From the NCBI RefSeq assembly GCF_029407905.1, contig NC_073630.1, positions 39,643,001 through 39,707,000 on the forward strand: 64,000 bases of DNA. The letters run 5' to 3'. This document shows positions 24,299 to 36,889 of this stretch, in pieces; the stretch's first letter is position 1, and each line of letters begins with the position of its first letter. The position numbers and the translations under genes are program-made. The notes under the pieces are model-generated. The model ran no database searches. It saw only the letters and a program-made list of their open reading frames with translations, and was not told where the DNA came from. This DNA comes from Bubalus kerabau (taxonomy: Eukaryota; Chordata; Mammalia; Artiodactyla; Bovidae).

Positions 24299-26201
24299 TC
24301 AGTTCAGTTTAGTCACTCTTTGCGACCCCATGGACTGCAGCACGCCAGGCCTCCCTGTCCATCACCAAATCCCGGGGCTTACTCAAACCCATGCCCATTG
24401 TGTCCGTGATGCCATCCAACCGACTCATCCTCTGTTGTCCCCTTCTCCTCCTGCCTTCAATCTTCCCCAGCATCAGAATCTTTTCCAATGAATCAGTTCT
24501 TTGCATCAGGTGGCCAAAGTATTGGAGTTTCAGCTTCACTATCAGTCCTTCCAATGAACACCCAAGACTGATCTCCTTTAGAATGGACTGGTTGGATCTC
24601 CTTGCAGTCCAAGGGACTCTCAAGAGTCTTCTCCAACACCACAGTTCAAAAGCATCAATTCTTCGGTGCTCAGCTTTCTTCACAGTCTAACTCTCACATC
24701 CATACATGACCACTGGAAAAACCACAGCTTTGACTAGATGGACCTCTGTCAGCAAAGTAATGCCTCTGCTTTTTAATATGCTGTCTAGGTTGGTCATAAC
24801 TTTTCTTCCAAGGAGTGAGCGTCTTTTATTTCATGACTGCAATCACCATCTGCAGTGATTTTGGAGCCCCCCAAAATAAAGTCTGCCATTGTTTCCACTG
24901 TTTCCCCATCCATTTGCCATGAAGTGATGGCACCAGACACCATGATCTTAGTTTTCTGAATGTTCAGCTTTAAGCCAACTTTTTCACTCTCCTCTTTCAC
25001 TTTCATCAAGAGGCTCTTTATTTCTTCTTCACTTTCTGCCATAAGGGTGGTATCATCTGCATATCTGAGGTTATTGATATTTCTCCCGGCAATCTTGGTT
25101 CCAGCTTGTGCTTTATCCAGCCCAGCGTTTCTCATGATGTACTCTGCATATAAGTTAAATAAGCAGGGTGACAATATACAGACTTGACGTACTCCTTTTC
25201 CTATTTGGAACCAGTCTGTTTGCTATTCCATATCCAGTTCTAACTGTTGCTTCCTGACCTGCATATAGGTTTCTCAGGAGGCTGGTCAGGTGGTCTGGTA
25301 TTCCCATCTCTTTCAGAGTTTTCCACAATTTGTTGTGATCCACACAGTCAAAGGCCTTGATATAGTCAATAAAGCAGGAATAGATGTTTTTCTGGAACTC
25401 TCTTGCTTTTTCAATGATCCAACGAATGTTGGCAATTAGATCTCTGGTTCCTCTGCCTTTTCTAAAACCAGCTTGAACATCTGGAAGTTCATGGTTCACA
25501 TATTGTTGAAGCCTGACTTGGAGAATTTTGAGCATTACTTTACTAGCATATGAGATGAGTGCAATTGGGTGGTAGTTTGAGCATTCTCTGGCATTGCCTT
25601 TCTTTGAGATTGGGATGAAAACTGACCTTTGCCAGTCCTGTGGCCACTGCTAAGTTTTTCAAATTTGCTGGCATATTGAGTGCAGCACTTTCACAGCATC
25701 ATCTTTTAGGGTTTGAAACAGCTCAACTGGAATTCCATCACTCCACTAGCTTTGTTCATAGTGATGCTTCCTAAGGTCCACTTGACTTCACATTCCAGGA
25801 TGTCTGGCTCTAGGTGAGTGATCACACCATCGTGGTTATCTGGGTCATGAAGATCTTTTTTTGTACAGTTCTTCTGTATATTGTTGCCACCTCTTCTTAA
25901 TATCTTCTGCTTCTGTTAGGTCCATACCATTTCTATCCTTTATTGTGACCACATTTTCATGAAATGTTCCCTTGGCATCTCTAATTTTCTTGAAGAGATC
26001 TCTAGTCTTTCCTATTCTGTTGTTTTCCTCTATTTCTTTGCATTGATTGCTGAGGAAGGCTTTCTTATCTCTCCTTGCTCTTCTTTGGAACTCTGCATTC
26101 AGATGCTTATATCTTTCCTTTTTTCCTTTGCCTTTAGCATCTCTTCTTTTCTCAGCTATTTGTAAGGCCTCCTCAGACAGCCATTTTGCCTTTTTTTCTT
26201 G
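24299..26201 (-). mobile_element. BovB LINE, 5'-truncated, 1.9 kb, with reverse transcriptase remnant
   Basis: Read on the minus strand this carries the RTE reverse transcriptase core. A segment with FIDYIKAFDCVDHNKLW is followed by the catalytic YADD (25052-25063), then KVGLKLNIQKTKIM and the C-terminal GRRRRGQQRM segment. Frames are interrupted, so it is inactive. The 11-bp repeat gatatatatgt at 24288-24298 and 26202-26212 marks the target site inside an L1 tail. BovB is known to have entered ruminants by horizontal transfer. The element lies in sense with SEC24D transcription. Confidence 0.95.
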
Positions 26202-26295
26202 GATATATATGTATGAATAACTAAATCATTGTTCTGTACACTTCAAACTAACAGAACTTTGTAAATCAACTGTATGTCAATTAAAAAATCCTTGT
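26202..26295 (+). repeat. L1 3' end, continuation of 22576-24079
   Basis: The sequence gaataactaaatcattgttc through tatgtcaattaaaaaatcc is the terminal part of the L1 that was split by the BovB and Bov-tA insertions. Confidence 0.82.
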
Positions 26296-27324
26296 TGAAA
26301 TAAATTGATTCTTCATAAAAATGGACACTGCTCATATCACATAACAATGTATTATTGCCCTCATTATGTATAAAACAATTGAAAAATTCCTAAAATCATT
26401 ATGTTATTATACAATTATATAACTAACTCTGTATATAAGGATATCACAAAAGTCAAATTACCATTTTTCTTTTCACAGTTTACACCTACAGAAGCTCTAC
26501 ATTTATCCAAGATTATCTGAAGCTTTTTGTATGAACTGCTTTTAGAGTGGGGAAAAAACACAGGACTGCAAGAGTCACACAGTCCAACCCGCTGTCAGTG
26601 CCCATGGGAGGGCAGCCCCGTGCCCCGGCCGGTCTGCTCCAAGTGATGCGGCCAATCATCTTTTGTGAGTTAATTTGATCTGGGCAAACAGACAAAAGCC
26701 ATCTGGAGGTAAAACCTGAAAATAGGGTTGTAAAAAAAGTTAAGAAAATTTTAATTTAAAAAATGTATGTGACCAGCTTGAAAGCAACTGGAGAAATAAA
26801 TACATTTATATATTTATTATGCATGAACAGTGAGCTGGAAGGAGAAGAAAGATGATTCTTAATTTATCAAACAAGTAATAAAAACTGATAAGTATGAGCT
26901 AATAGTCTATTCCTTTTTCTATAGGAAAATGAGAAATGTAGATGAAATTGTAAGTTTGTAAGAAGTATTTAGATAAAAGAGTTTTTGAAAACTTTTTAAA
27001 CTACAGAAGAGAAGACAGTATGGAATGTAGCAAACAAAAAGAAATTTAAATCTCGTTCCCATGTTAAAGACTATGACATATATCAATTCAGTTCTGGATT
27101 AAGGAGAGTGAACTCTGCAGATGAATTCCATGATATCTACATTCACTAGAGTTTATTATTATGGCTCTTCTGTTTTACCATACCATATGGCTCTTCTGTT
27201 CTCTTTCTGTATTTTGCAGACATATTGTTCAAGAACATTAAACATGCTCTTATTTTCCCAATGAATAACATTTTAAAGATTTTAATCTTCTCTTTTTAAC
27301 ATGTCTCATTTATCCTCCCCCCCA

Positions 27325-27350
27325 ACACACACACACACACACACACACAC
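27325..27350 (+). repeat. (AC)13 microsatellite
   Basis: A perfect AC dinucleotide run of 26 bp follows a C7 run. It is likely to be length-polymorphic. Confidence 0.97.
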
Positions 27351-27817
27351 TTTCACTTTATAGGGAGATGATATGAAAAGAAACACTGGAGGGAGAATAA
27401 AGTGAAATCTAAGCTAACCTTATGAAATTTTTTTAAGCAGTTGTTATCCTAGTTGGCACAATTTGGCTCCTGGATTGGCAGCTCCTTCTTAAATTTCCTT
27501 GGAACTTGTTTAGTACCAAATGCAGCATTTCTATGTAAAGTAGGTGCTCAGTAAGTGTTTGAGCATAGAAACTCTTGTCACCTCCAAACTGGCACCTGCC
27601 ATCGACCTCTACAAGAATTAAATTGTGCTGCTGTGGCTGCTGACTTCACCACCCCTGGAAAGGAGTCCAGGGTGCAGAGCAGAAAGGAGGCGCTCGAGCT
27701 TTGGGAAAAGCCGGTAGAACAGGTCTTCAGAGAGGTATTTTCAGGAGCCATGAGCTCAATTCTTAGATCTCCTGTATCTAGAAGAGCACTAAAATTCTTT
27801 TGGTGATAACTGCTCCA

Positions 27818-28132
27818 CATGACTAGCAGACAGCCTTACTAGACTAGGAGACACCCTCACGACACCAGCAGACACCTTCCCTAGACCAGCAGACACCTTC
27901 CCTAGACCAGCAGACACCCTCACGAGACCAGCAGACACCTTCACTAGACCAGCAGACACATTCCCTAGACCAGCAGACACCCTCACGAGACCAGCAGACA
28001 CCTTCACTAGACCAGCAGACACCTTCATATGACCAGGAGACACCTTCACATGGCCAGCGCACACCCTCACTAGACCAGCAGACACCTTCATATGACCAGT
28101 AGACACCTTCACATGCCCAGCAGATACCTTCT
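27818..28132. repeat. 21-bp minisatellite, 15 units, with 63-bp higher-order repeats
   Basis: Fifteen units of exactly 21 bp (consensus ctagaccagcagacaccttc plus c or a) run without indels. Unit starts vary in an ordered way. Units 4-6 (27881-27943) and 7-9 (27944-28006) are the same three-unit block with one mismatch. Units 10-12 and 13-15 form a second block with starts ctag, tatg, catg. Because 21 is divisible by three, the minus strand stays open across the array and translates as a VSAGLVK-like heptad repeat, which is a by-product, not a gene. Confidence 0.97.
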
Positions 28133-28359
28133 TTACAAAAACCTGTGCTTGATTCATGTACTCCCCCTTCTCCAAAATTACATATATACTGACCTTCCTC
28201 CCATCTCTTTAAAGCAGTTTCTCTGAGGTATCTGAAATGCTATCTCCCAGGCTATGGTCTTTATTTTGCCCCCAAATAAAACAACTCATAATTCTCATAT
28301 TGTGCATTTTGTTTAAGTCGGCAAACTCTTCAAATTACCTGGTCTCAAAATTCCAATTT

Positions 28360-28730
28360 ACTTCCATACACTAATGATACCATGTAATGAAACTATCCAA
28401 TTAAATATTTATTTGGCGCAAAAATTCTCAGGAACTGTTTTAGGTCTTGGGAAACGAAATAGTGGGAAAAAATTACAGGTGGTCCCTACCCTCATGGAAT
28501 CTAATGGGAGAAAAACAGGAGTCAAAAACAAAAAATACACAATTGCAAACTGTGATACACAGTAATAGAGCTCCAGGGAGTATAATGCGGGGAATTCTCG
28601 AAAGCTCTCCTGAGGAGGTGACCTTGAACTGAAATTTAAAAGGTGAACAGCAATTAACTAGGCTAAAAGGGCAGGATAGTGTGAAGGAGGTTGAGGGAAA
28701 ATTATTCCAGCAAGTGCCCATGAAGCACCT
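28360..28730 (-). repeat. L2-like fragment
   Basis: Phrases such as ggtccctaccctcatggaat, ctcctgaggaggtgaccttg and ttccagcaagtgcccatgaa follow the antisense L2 3' region. The copy is diverged. Confidence 0.55.
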
Positions 28731-29785
28731 TATGAAGAAACAAAAGCTAAAGACATTTTTATGTAATTGTAATGGTGGGTGTTTTTCATTTGAATAGTAA
28801 AAAATAGAAAATAGCAATATAATATCAAATGACAGAGACCACGAAACATTTCTTTTCCAAAACGTAAATGAGTAGCTCTTCCCTTCTTACATGAACACAA
28901 GCTGTGGCACCCGTGCCAGTCTGCTCCTTCTTACGTGAGACAGGCATTACAATCACTGGACGGGTTTGGCTGTATCTCTCTTGGGTGTGTACACTGCAGG
29001 TGAACGGAAGCTACCCCAGTTTTCATACTTCTCTTCCTTGCACACAGTAGACACCCCAAACCAATGAATGTTGGATTAAATGAAATTTTCCAAAGAAGAA
29101 TTTAATTCTGTACAGCAAACAGTGGTAACCAATGATACTCATTTCTCATACCAGCTTATTTTTAAATTAAGTGTTAAGTGGTGCAATAATTTTATGAGAG
29201 AAGTGAGGTTTAAAAACGCTATGGAAAATTTTTCACAGTCAGTTTGTGCACTCAACTTCATTTGACGCCCAAGCTCCTACCCGTACCACACTGCCCATAT
29301 GATGCTCATCTCCTGCCAGAGAATCACGCCCCAATCATTCACGCACCAGACAAGCTCGGGTGTCATTTTCAAATATTCCATGAAAGAATTCCAAACTACA
29401 GGTTTGCACAGGCTTTCTTTTTCTTCCTTCCTTAAAAATAGGACTTTATTTTAAAAAAATTGTTAAGCCTTTTATTCAGTGAGAACCTGTTGCTCAGGAA
29501 ACTTTCAAATAAAAATCTTTAAATTTTTTACTTTCTCATACTTTACCACTGAGAAGACACATCAACTATGTAAACTTCAAGTCCCAGTAATTACTACAAA
29601 ACATAACTGGAGTTAGAAATCATCAAGCAGGGTACACAAATGTATTTCAATGATTCTAAAATCCCATCAAAGCTTCCAACTTATCATGACATAATGCTAA
29701 GAAGTCACTGTTAGTAAGACATACTCCTATTTTAGAAATGTTAAAGTGTGAGAAAATGCGGGCCTTAGAATTGATAGTGATAGTG

Positions 29786-29831
29786 ATAAATGATAAAATG
29801 ATAGTGAGATAAATGATAAAATGATAGTGAG
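29786..29831. repeat. Perfect 23-bp tandem duplication
   Basis: The 23-bp unit starting ataaatgataaaatgatagt occurs at 29786-29808 and again at 29809-29831 with no mismatch. It is preceded by shorter gatagt repeats. Confidence 0.95.
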
Positions 29832-29916
29832 AGGCTCTAAAATACTTCCTCAGCTGCGGTGGCTGTCTGTGGATGCCCACTGTTCCACACCCAGGGAGCC
29901 TGGTCTTGGACACTGT

Positions 29917-31590
29917 ACATATGAAGGGAACATTTCACACAAAGATGGGCCCAATCAAGAAAAAGAAACAGTATGGACCCAGGAGAAGCAGAAGAGATTA
30001 AGAAGAGGTGGCAAGAATACACAGAACTGGACAAAAAAGGTCTCAATGACTCAGATAACCACCATGGTGTGACCAGTCACCTAGAAGAGACATCCTGGAG
30101 TGTGAAGTCCAGTGGGCCTTACTATGAACAAAGACAGTGGGGCTGATGGAATTCCAGCTGGGCTGTTTCAGATATTAAAAGATGATGCTGTGAAAGTGCT
30201 GCGCTCAATATGCCAGCAAGTTTGGAAACCTCAGTAGTGGCCACAGGACTGGAAAAGGTCAGTTTTCATCCCAATCCCAAAGAAGGGCAATGCTAAAGAA
30301 TGTTCAAACTACCACACAATTGTACTCACTTCACATGCTATCAAAGTAATGCTCAAAATCCTTCAAGCCAGGCTTCAATAGTACGTGAAATGAAAATTTC
30401 CAGATGTATAAGCTGGATTTAGAAAAGGCAGAGGAACCAGAGATCAAATTGCCAACATTTGCTGGATTATAGAAAATGCAAGACAATTCCAAAGAACATC
30501 TACTTCTGCTTCATAGACTACACTAAAGCCTTTGACTGTGTGGATCACAACAAACTGGAAAATTCTTAAAAAGATGGGAATACCAGACCACACTACCTGC
30601 CTCCTGAGAAATCTGTATGTAGGTCAAGAAGCAAGAGTCAGACATGAAACAACAGACTGGTTCCAAATCGGGAAAGGAGTACGTCAAGACCGTATCCTGT
30701 CAGCCTGCTTATTTAACTTATATGCAGAGTACATCATGTGAAATGCCAGGCTGGATGAAGCACAAGCTGGAATCAAGATTGCTGGGAAAAATATCAATAA
30801 CCTCAGATATGCAGATGATACCACCTTAATGGCAGAAAGTGAAGAGGAATTGAAGAGCCTCTTGATGAAGGTTTAAGAGGAGAGTGAAAAAGTTGGCTTA
30901 AAACTCAACATTCAAAAACCTAAGATCATGGCATCTGGTCCCATCACTTCATGGAAAACAGATGGGGAAACAATGGAAACAGTGGCTGACTTTTATTTTC
31001 TTGGGCTCCAAAATCACTGTGGACAGACTGTAGCCATGAAATTAAAAGATGCTTGCTCCTTGGAAGAAAAGTTATGATGAACTTAAACGGTATATTAAAA
31101 AGCAGAGACATTACTTTGCCAACAAAGTTCCGTACAGTCACAGCTATGGTTTTTCCAGTAGTCATGTACTGATGTGAGAAGTGGACCATAAAGAAACTGA
31201 GTGCCGAAGAACTGATGCTTTTGAACTGTGGTGCTGGAAGAAGGCTCTTGAGAGTAACTTGGACTGCAAGGAGATCAAACAAGCCAATCTTAAAGGAAAT
31301 CAACCCTGAATATTCACTGGAAGGACTGATGCTGAAGCTGAAGTTCCAATACTTTGCCCACCTGATGAGAAGAGCAGACTCATTGGAAAAGACCCTGGTG
31401 GTGGGAAAGATTGACAGCAAGAGGAAAAGGGGGCAACAGATGTTGGATGACATCATCGACTCATGTCCATCATCATGGACATGAGTTTGAGCAAACTCTC
31501 AGAGATAGTGAAGGATGGGGAAGCCCGGTGTGCTGCAGTCCATGGGGTTGCAAAACATCGAACACAACTGAGTGACTCAATAACCACAAC
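29917..31590 (+). mobile_element. BovB LINE, 5'-truncated, 1.7 kb, decayed
   Basis: The reading frame of the RTE reverse transcriptase is recognisable but broken into short pieces. It includes the catalytic YADD at 30808-30819 and later sequence equivalent to the BovB C-terminus, ending near gaacacaactgagtgactca. It lies in opposite orientation to the two other large BovB copies in this intron and antisense to SEC24D. Confidence 0.9.
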
Positions 31591-32678
31591 ACTCAGTTGC
31601 CAGGCACCAAAGGTCATAAAACCCACTTATGGATTCACTGAAAATCAAACCAAGGAAGAATGCTTTCTCTTTTCTTCTTGTTTCTCCCAACATAATTCTC
31701 CATTTAATAAAAGAAATATTTATATGAATAATTTCAAGATTGAAAAAATAAGGTTGGTGTATTTAACTTTCTAAACCGTAACTTAAAATAGGATCCTAAC
31801 AACCTTTGCCCTGACAAATGTGGCAGCTCTGTGTGTCTGCTGTAACACCATTCTAAAAAGGGATAACATTCTGTTCTCCAGCTGCTGAGCTCTTTTTCAT
31901 AGTACTTTCTCATAGCAGTATACAAACAGTGGCCAAAATCCTTAAGGGATAAGATTCAGTTTCTAATTTAACTTTATACATTAAATATTTTAAATCTTAC
32001 GTTCATAATTCTATTTCTACGTGAGTACATAAATCTATGTTTCCAAGTTCTTATGTTAATACTTTTAAAATACTGCATTAAAGCAAACAATTTAAGATTA
32101 TGATACACATGTTAAAAATAGATTCAGGCTTTTGAAGCATTCATTTTAAAATAATTTAAGATATAAGTCTTTAAGTTCCTTAGGACACAGTCTTATGCAG
32201 TAATCAGTTTCACTGCAGAGAATATTTATAACTAAAGCTAGCTAAATCGGGGTTAGATATAAAAATGCCTAGTTTCCCAATCTTTATGTACTTTTTAAGT
32301 AAATAATATACTATAGGTTTCTTATACTAAAAGTATAATATTAATGAAACCCCTTTGGGTTGGCTTGAAAATGTTCACATGAATTTCTAATAACATACAG
32401 GATGTGTGACAAATACATGGTAATCCATGCTGAAAACCTAAGAAACAGTGGAAAAGGAAGGTAGACATTAGCCTTTGAGATTTACAGAACGTCAGAACAG
32501 GCTTCTCCCTCTTGGGAATGGAAGCTTAAGGTCATAATACAAGGTACAGCACAGACCTACATTTCCTGCTTCCTGGCCCAGTGTTCCACATTATGCTTAC
32601 TATCTACTGTGCTTTGGAGAAAGTAGTCTGTTTTTTAACATGGTTTCTTAAGTACCTTTATATGATCAAAAATTCTTC

Positions 32679-32997
32679 CTAGGACTTCTCCAGTGGTAGA
32701 CAGTATAAGAGTCCACCTGCCAATGCAGGGGCCATGGGCTTGATCCCTGGTCCGGGGAGATTCCACATGCCATGGAGCAGCCGAGCTCACGCACCACAAC
32801 TGCTACGCCTCTGCTCTGGAGCCTGGGAGCTCCAACTACCAAGCCTGTGTAGCTAACAAAGCTCGTGGTGCACTGATAGCCTGCGCTGGGCAACGAGAAG
32901 CCCCAGCAGTGAGCAGCCCGCGCTGCAAGGAAGAGCAGACCCCGCTCGTCACAGCTAGAGAAAGAGACCCAGCACAGCCAAAAACTAAAAAAAATAT
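32679..32997 (+). repeat. CHR-type SINE
   Basis: The head is aggacttctccagtggtaga and is followed by aatgcaggggccatgggctt and the long CHR body. It ends in an A-rich tail near 32985-32997. Confidence 0.8.
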
Positions 32998-34009
32998 TAA
33001 CTATTAAAATAGTCTCCCTGCTTACTTTTCTGTTCTGCTCTTTAAAATGAAATATAACCTTTCTCATTAGTATGACAGAATATACAGCTATCACATTAAT
33101 AGGTGATAGAATACATTGACAACCTCTGAAATGATTTTTTTTTTCTGTATTCACAGAGTTTGTTAGAAGCCTAATATACCTAGAGAACTCAGCTACTGTT
33201 CAGCAGTTTGGTCTGTCTTTGCCTTTTAAATGTCTGTCCAGCCCTCAGGAGAATGCATTTGTTCGGCCAGGACCTCTACAGTATGCCCAGCCCACTGCTG
33301 CAGTCCAGATGGGCTCTGCCATTAAGGAGCAGTAAGCAGTAACGTGAAATAAAAAGACTTCAAGAAAAGAGGTCTAAGGTGGACATGTCAAGCTAACCCA
33401 CAAGTTTTCAGGAGCAAAAGATCTCTGCTAACAAGAAAAAAGAATGTTATTTTATGTGTTTAAATAAAACCTCAGTAAGCCAGATATTGCTGAAAGAACT
33501 TGGAATTTGGAACCTTGATTTCCACAGCATTACTTATTAGCAATGATTTTACTGTGTGATTTTAATTGCCCCATAACCTGTAGAACTTCTTCATCTATAA
33601 AACTCAGATAACACCTTTTTCGCAAGCTGCTGGCTTCCTTTTAAAAAGTTGACACACAAACCATGACCGTGAAGCAGATTTTCTTCCCTTTGATGGATTA
33701 AACAGCAGTGGAAACTCTGCCCAAACTCTGCCAACTCACACCAGCAAGACTGGCTGAGACTACTGCATGACCAGGCAGTGCCTTCTGTAGGTGACGGATG
33801 TGGATGTAATGTGCTGGTGTTCATTTTTTCTCTGACAGTCTTTCCCTTTTTTGTTAACCCCATCTGTCAGTTCACTGACATCCAACCCTTTTTCTTTCCA
33901 ATGGCATATTCTTCATATCTACCAAATCTATCAGACTATGAACAATCATGAAGAAAAATAATTTAAACTATTTAATAACAGTACAAATTCCCTTATCCAT
34001 TAAGTCATA

Positions 34010-35426
34010 CTCAGTTCAGCTCAGTTCAGTCACTCAGTTGTGTCTGACTCCTTGCGACCCCATGGATGGCAGCACATTAGGGCTCCCTGTCCATCACCAA
34101 CCCCCGGAGTTTACCCAGACTCATGTCCATCGCGTTGGTAATGCCATTCAACCAATTAATCCTCTGTCAGCCCCTTCTCCTCCTGCCCTCAATCTTTCCC
34201 AGTATCAGGGTCTTTTCAAATGAGTCAGCTCTTCTCATCAGGTGGCAAAGTATTGGAGTTTCAGTTTCAGCATCAGTCCTTCCAACAAACATTCAGGACC
34301 GATCTCCTTTAGGATGGACTGGTTGAATCTCCTTGAAGTCCAAGGGACTCTCAAGAGTTTTCTCCAACATCACAGTTCAAAAGCATCAATTCTTTGGTGC
34401 TCAGCTTTCTTTATAGTCCAACTCTCACATCCACATATGACTACTGGAAAAACCATAGCTTTGACTAGACAGACCTTTGTCAGCAAAGTAATGTCTCTGC
34501 TTTTTAATGTTCTGTCTAGGTTGGTCATAGCTTTTCTTCCAAGGAGGAAGCGTCTTTTAATTTCACTGCTGCAGTCACCATCTGCAGTGATTTTGGAGCC
34601 CAAGAAAAGAAAGTCTCTCACCGTTTCAATTGTTTCCCCATCTATTTGCCATGAAGTGATGGGACCGGATGCCATGATCTTAGTTTTCTGAATGTTGAGA
34701 TTTAAGCCAACGTTTTCACTCTCCTCTTTCACTTTCATCAAGAGGCTTTTTACTTCCTCTTTGCTTTCTGCCATAAGGGTGGTGTCATCCGCATATCTGA
34801 GGTTATCGATATTTCTCCCGGCAATCCTGATTCCAGCTTGTGCTTTATCCAGCCCAGCGGTTTTCTCATGATGTACTCTGCATATAAGTTAAATAAGCCA
34901 GGTGGCAATATACAGCCTTGACATACTCCTTTTCCTATTTGGAACCAGTCTGTTTTTCCATGTCCAGTTCTAATTGTTGCTTCTTGACCTGCATACAGAT
35001 TTCTCAGGAGGCAGGTCAGGTGGTCTAGTATTCCCATCTCTTGAAGAATTTTCCACAGTTTGTGGTGATCTACACAGTCCAAAGGCTTTGGCATAGTCAA
35101 TAAAGCAGAAATAGATGTTTTTCTGGAACTCTCTTGGTTTTTCGATGATCCAGCAGATGTTGGCAATTTGATCTCTGGTTCCTCTGCCTTTCTAAACCCA
35201 GCTTGAACATCTGGAAGTTCACGGTTCACATATTGCCGAAGCCTGACTTGGAGAATTTTGAGCATTACTTTACTAGCGTGTGAGATGAGTGCAATTGTAC
35301 GGTAGTTTGAGCATGCTTTGGCATTGCCTTTCTTTGGGATTGGAATGAAAACTGACCTTTTCCAGTCCTGTGGCCACTGCTGAGGTTTCCAAATTTGCTG
35401 GCATATTGAGTGCAGCACTTTCATAG
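34010..35426 (-). mobile_element. BovB LINE, 5'-truncated, 1.4 kb, perfect target-site duplication
   Basis: It starts with the (TTCAG)-type terminus and reads on the minus strand through the BovB C-terminus, the catalytic YADD (34784-34795) and the upstream RT block around PDVQAGFRKAEEPEI, where a frame change has occurred. The 12-bp repeat cattaagtcata at 33998-34009 and 35427-35438 is perfect. It is inactive because it is truncated and frameshifted. Confidence 0.96.
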
Positions 35427-36538
35427 CATTAAGTCATAACTAAGGTACAATTTCTCTGAACCTAAACTCCAAAGAATAAGATTATTCTCACTTTTTCACA
35501 CTGTACAAAAATTAGTTATGTCCCAGATTTTCTACCTGTTTTAGACAAGAATAACTGGTCTTGTTTTTCCCTGTGTCCCTAAAGTCCAGCTAAGTTCCTA
35601 CAGAATTAATAGTTGATTATAAATCAAGTGAAGTTTAAAGTCCTGGATAAAAAAAGTATCTGATTAAATCAATAAGAAAAGAAATTACTTTGACTATTAT
35701 ATCCATTTCTAATCTAAGAAAATTACACAGATATTCCTTAATCTATTCCCAAATGGAGTAAAAGTTTCTGCCATCTGTTTTATAGGTGAAATTACTTAAT
35801 TTTATGTATAACTAGATGATGTACGTACTTGCCGCAAATGTAAAAATTCCTATTTTAAAGGAAATGAAGAACTAAGTATAATTTTTGCCAGAAATCTACC
35901 ATTTCTACCTTAGTTCTTAAAATACAACATCAAAAATAAATTCACAGGTTACTAAGCAAAATAGCCTACAAGATAACTGATTACTTTTGCTGAATAAATA
36001 CCTCATATTTAATTATATTAATATAGTAATGGGTTTCACTTAAAACAAATACCAAAAAAGTTAAAATTTATAGTAAGTAGCATGAAATATTAAACAAAGA
36101 TGACACAGATATGTCCTTGGAAATAGCGTACATCTCCAAAGCAAATGCTCACAGGGAACATTCTTGGATAGTAATTGCTTGGGTTAGGTTTATTTTTATA
36201 GTCTGTTGCTAACACAATGACATGCTTTAAAGGTTCTGTCAAACAACAGAACTGACTTAGAAAAAAAAAAAAAGCTATACTAAATAAATCCTTGTGATAG
36301 ATGCCAAATCAGGGTATCTTGAAGGATATCTTTTTTAAAATTGCAGCAATAGTGGCAATATAAGGAATAAAATCCTAAACTTTTACTATACCTAAAAATA
36401 AGCAAGTCATTTATTCTAGAGGAAAAGAAATTAGGATGCTATTCAGAAGGAGGATAACAGTATTCATGCAATCCATTTTCCTTCAAGAAACAAACTTTAA
36501 AACTTATTTCCTTGATTACAGGTTATAAATATAAAATA

Positions 36539-36675
36539 TCAGGAACTCCCTGGTGGTCCAGTGGCTAAGACTCCATGTTCCCAATGCAGGAGGTCCAGGT
36601 TTGATCCCTGGTCAGGGAACTAGATCCCACATGCCACGACTAAGATCTGGTGCAGCCAAATAAATATGTTTTAAA
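36539..36675 (+). repeat. CHR-type SINE, short
   Basis: The element starts caggaactccctggtggtcc and contains tttgatccctggtcagggaa, then ends in an A-rich tail after gtgcagccaaataaat. Confidence 0.8.
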
Positions 36676-36889
36676 AATCAGCATACCCCTTATTCTCTAT
36701 TATTAACTATAACTGTTTAGCTTTGGGCTTGGATATGTGGAAGAATGAACAGGTTTAGGGTGTAGAGATCAGAAATTCACTTTTGAACATGTTAAGTGTG
36801 AGGGTTCTAAGAGGTACCCAAGGAAAGATTCTTGAAAGGCATTTGGGTACGTGAAGGTGGGGCTACAGATACAGGAGTGAATGAAGGAC

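Noticed and set aside
24309..25535. Open frames with reverse-transcriptase motifs as possible host genes
   Set aside because: They belong to a truncated BovB flanked by a target-site duplication, with frame breaks between blocks. They are LINE remnants.
27818..28132. Regular 21-bp repeat that superficially resembles a CRISPR array
   Set aside because: The units are directly adjacent with no unique spacers, and the context is a mammalian intron. It is a minisatellite.
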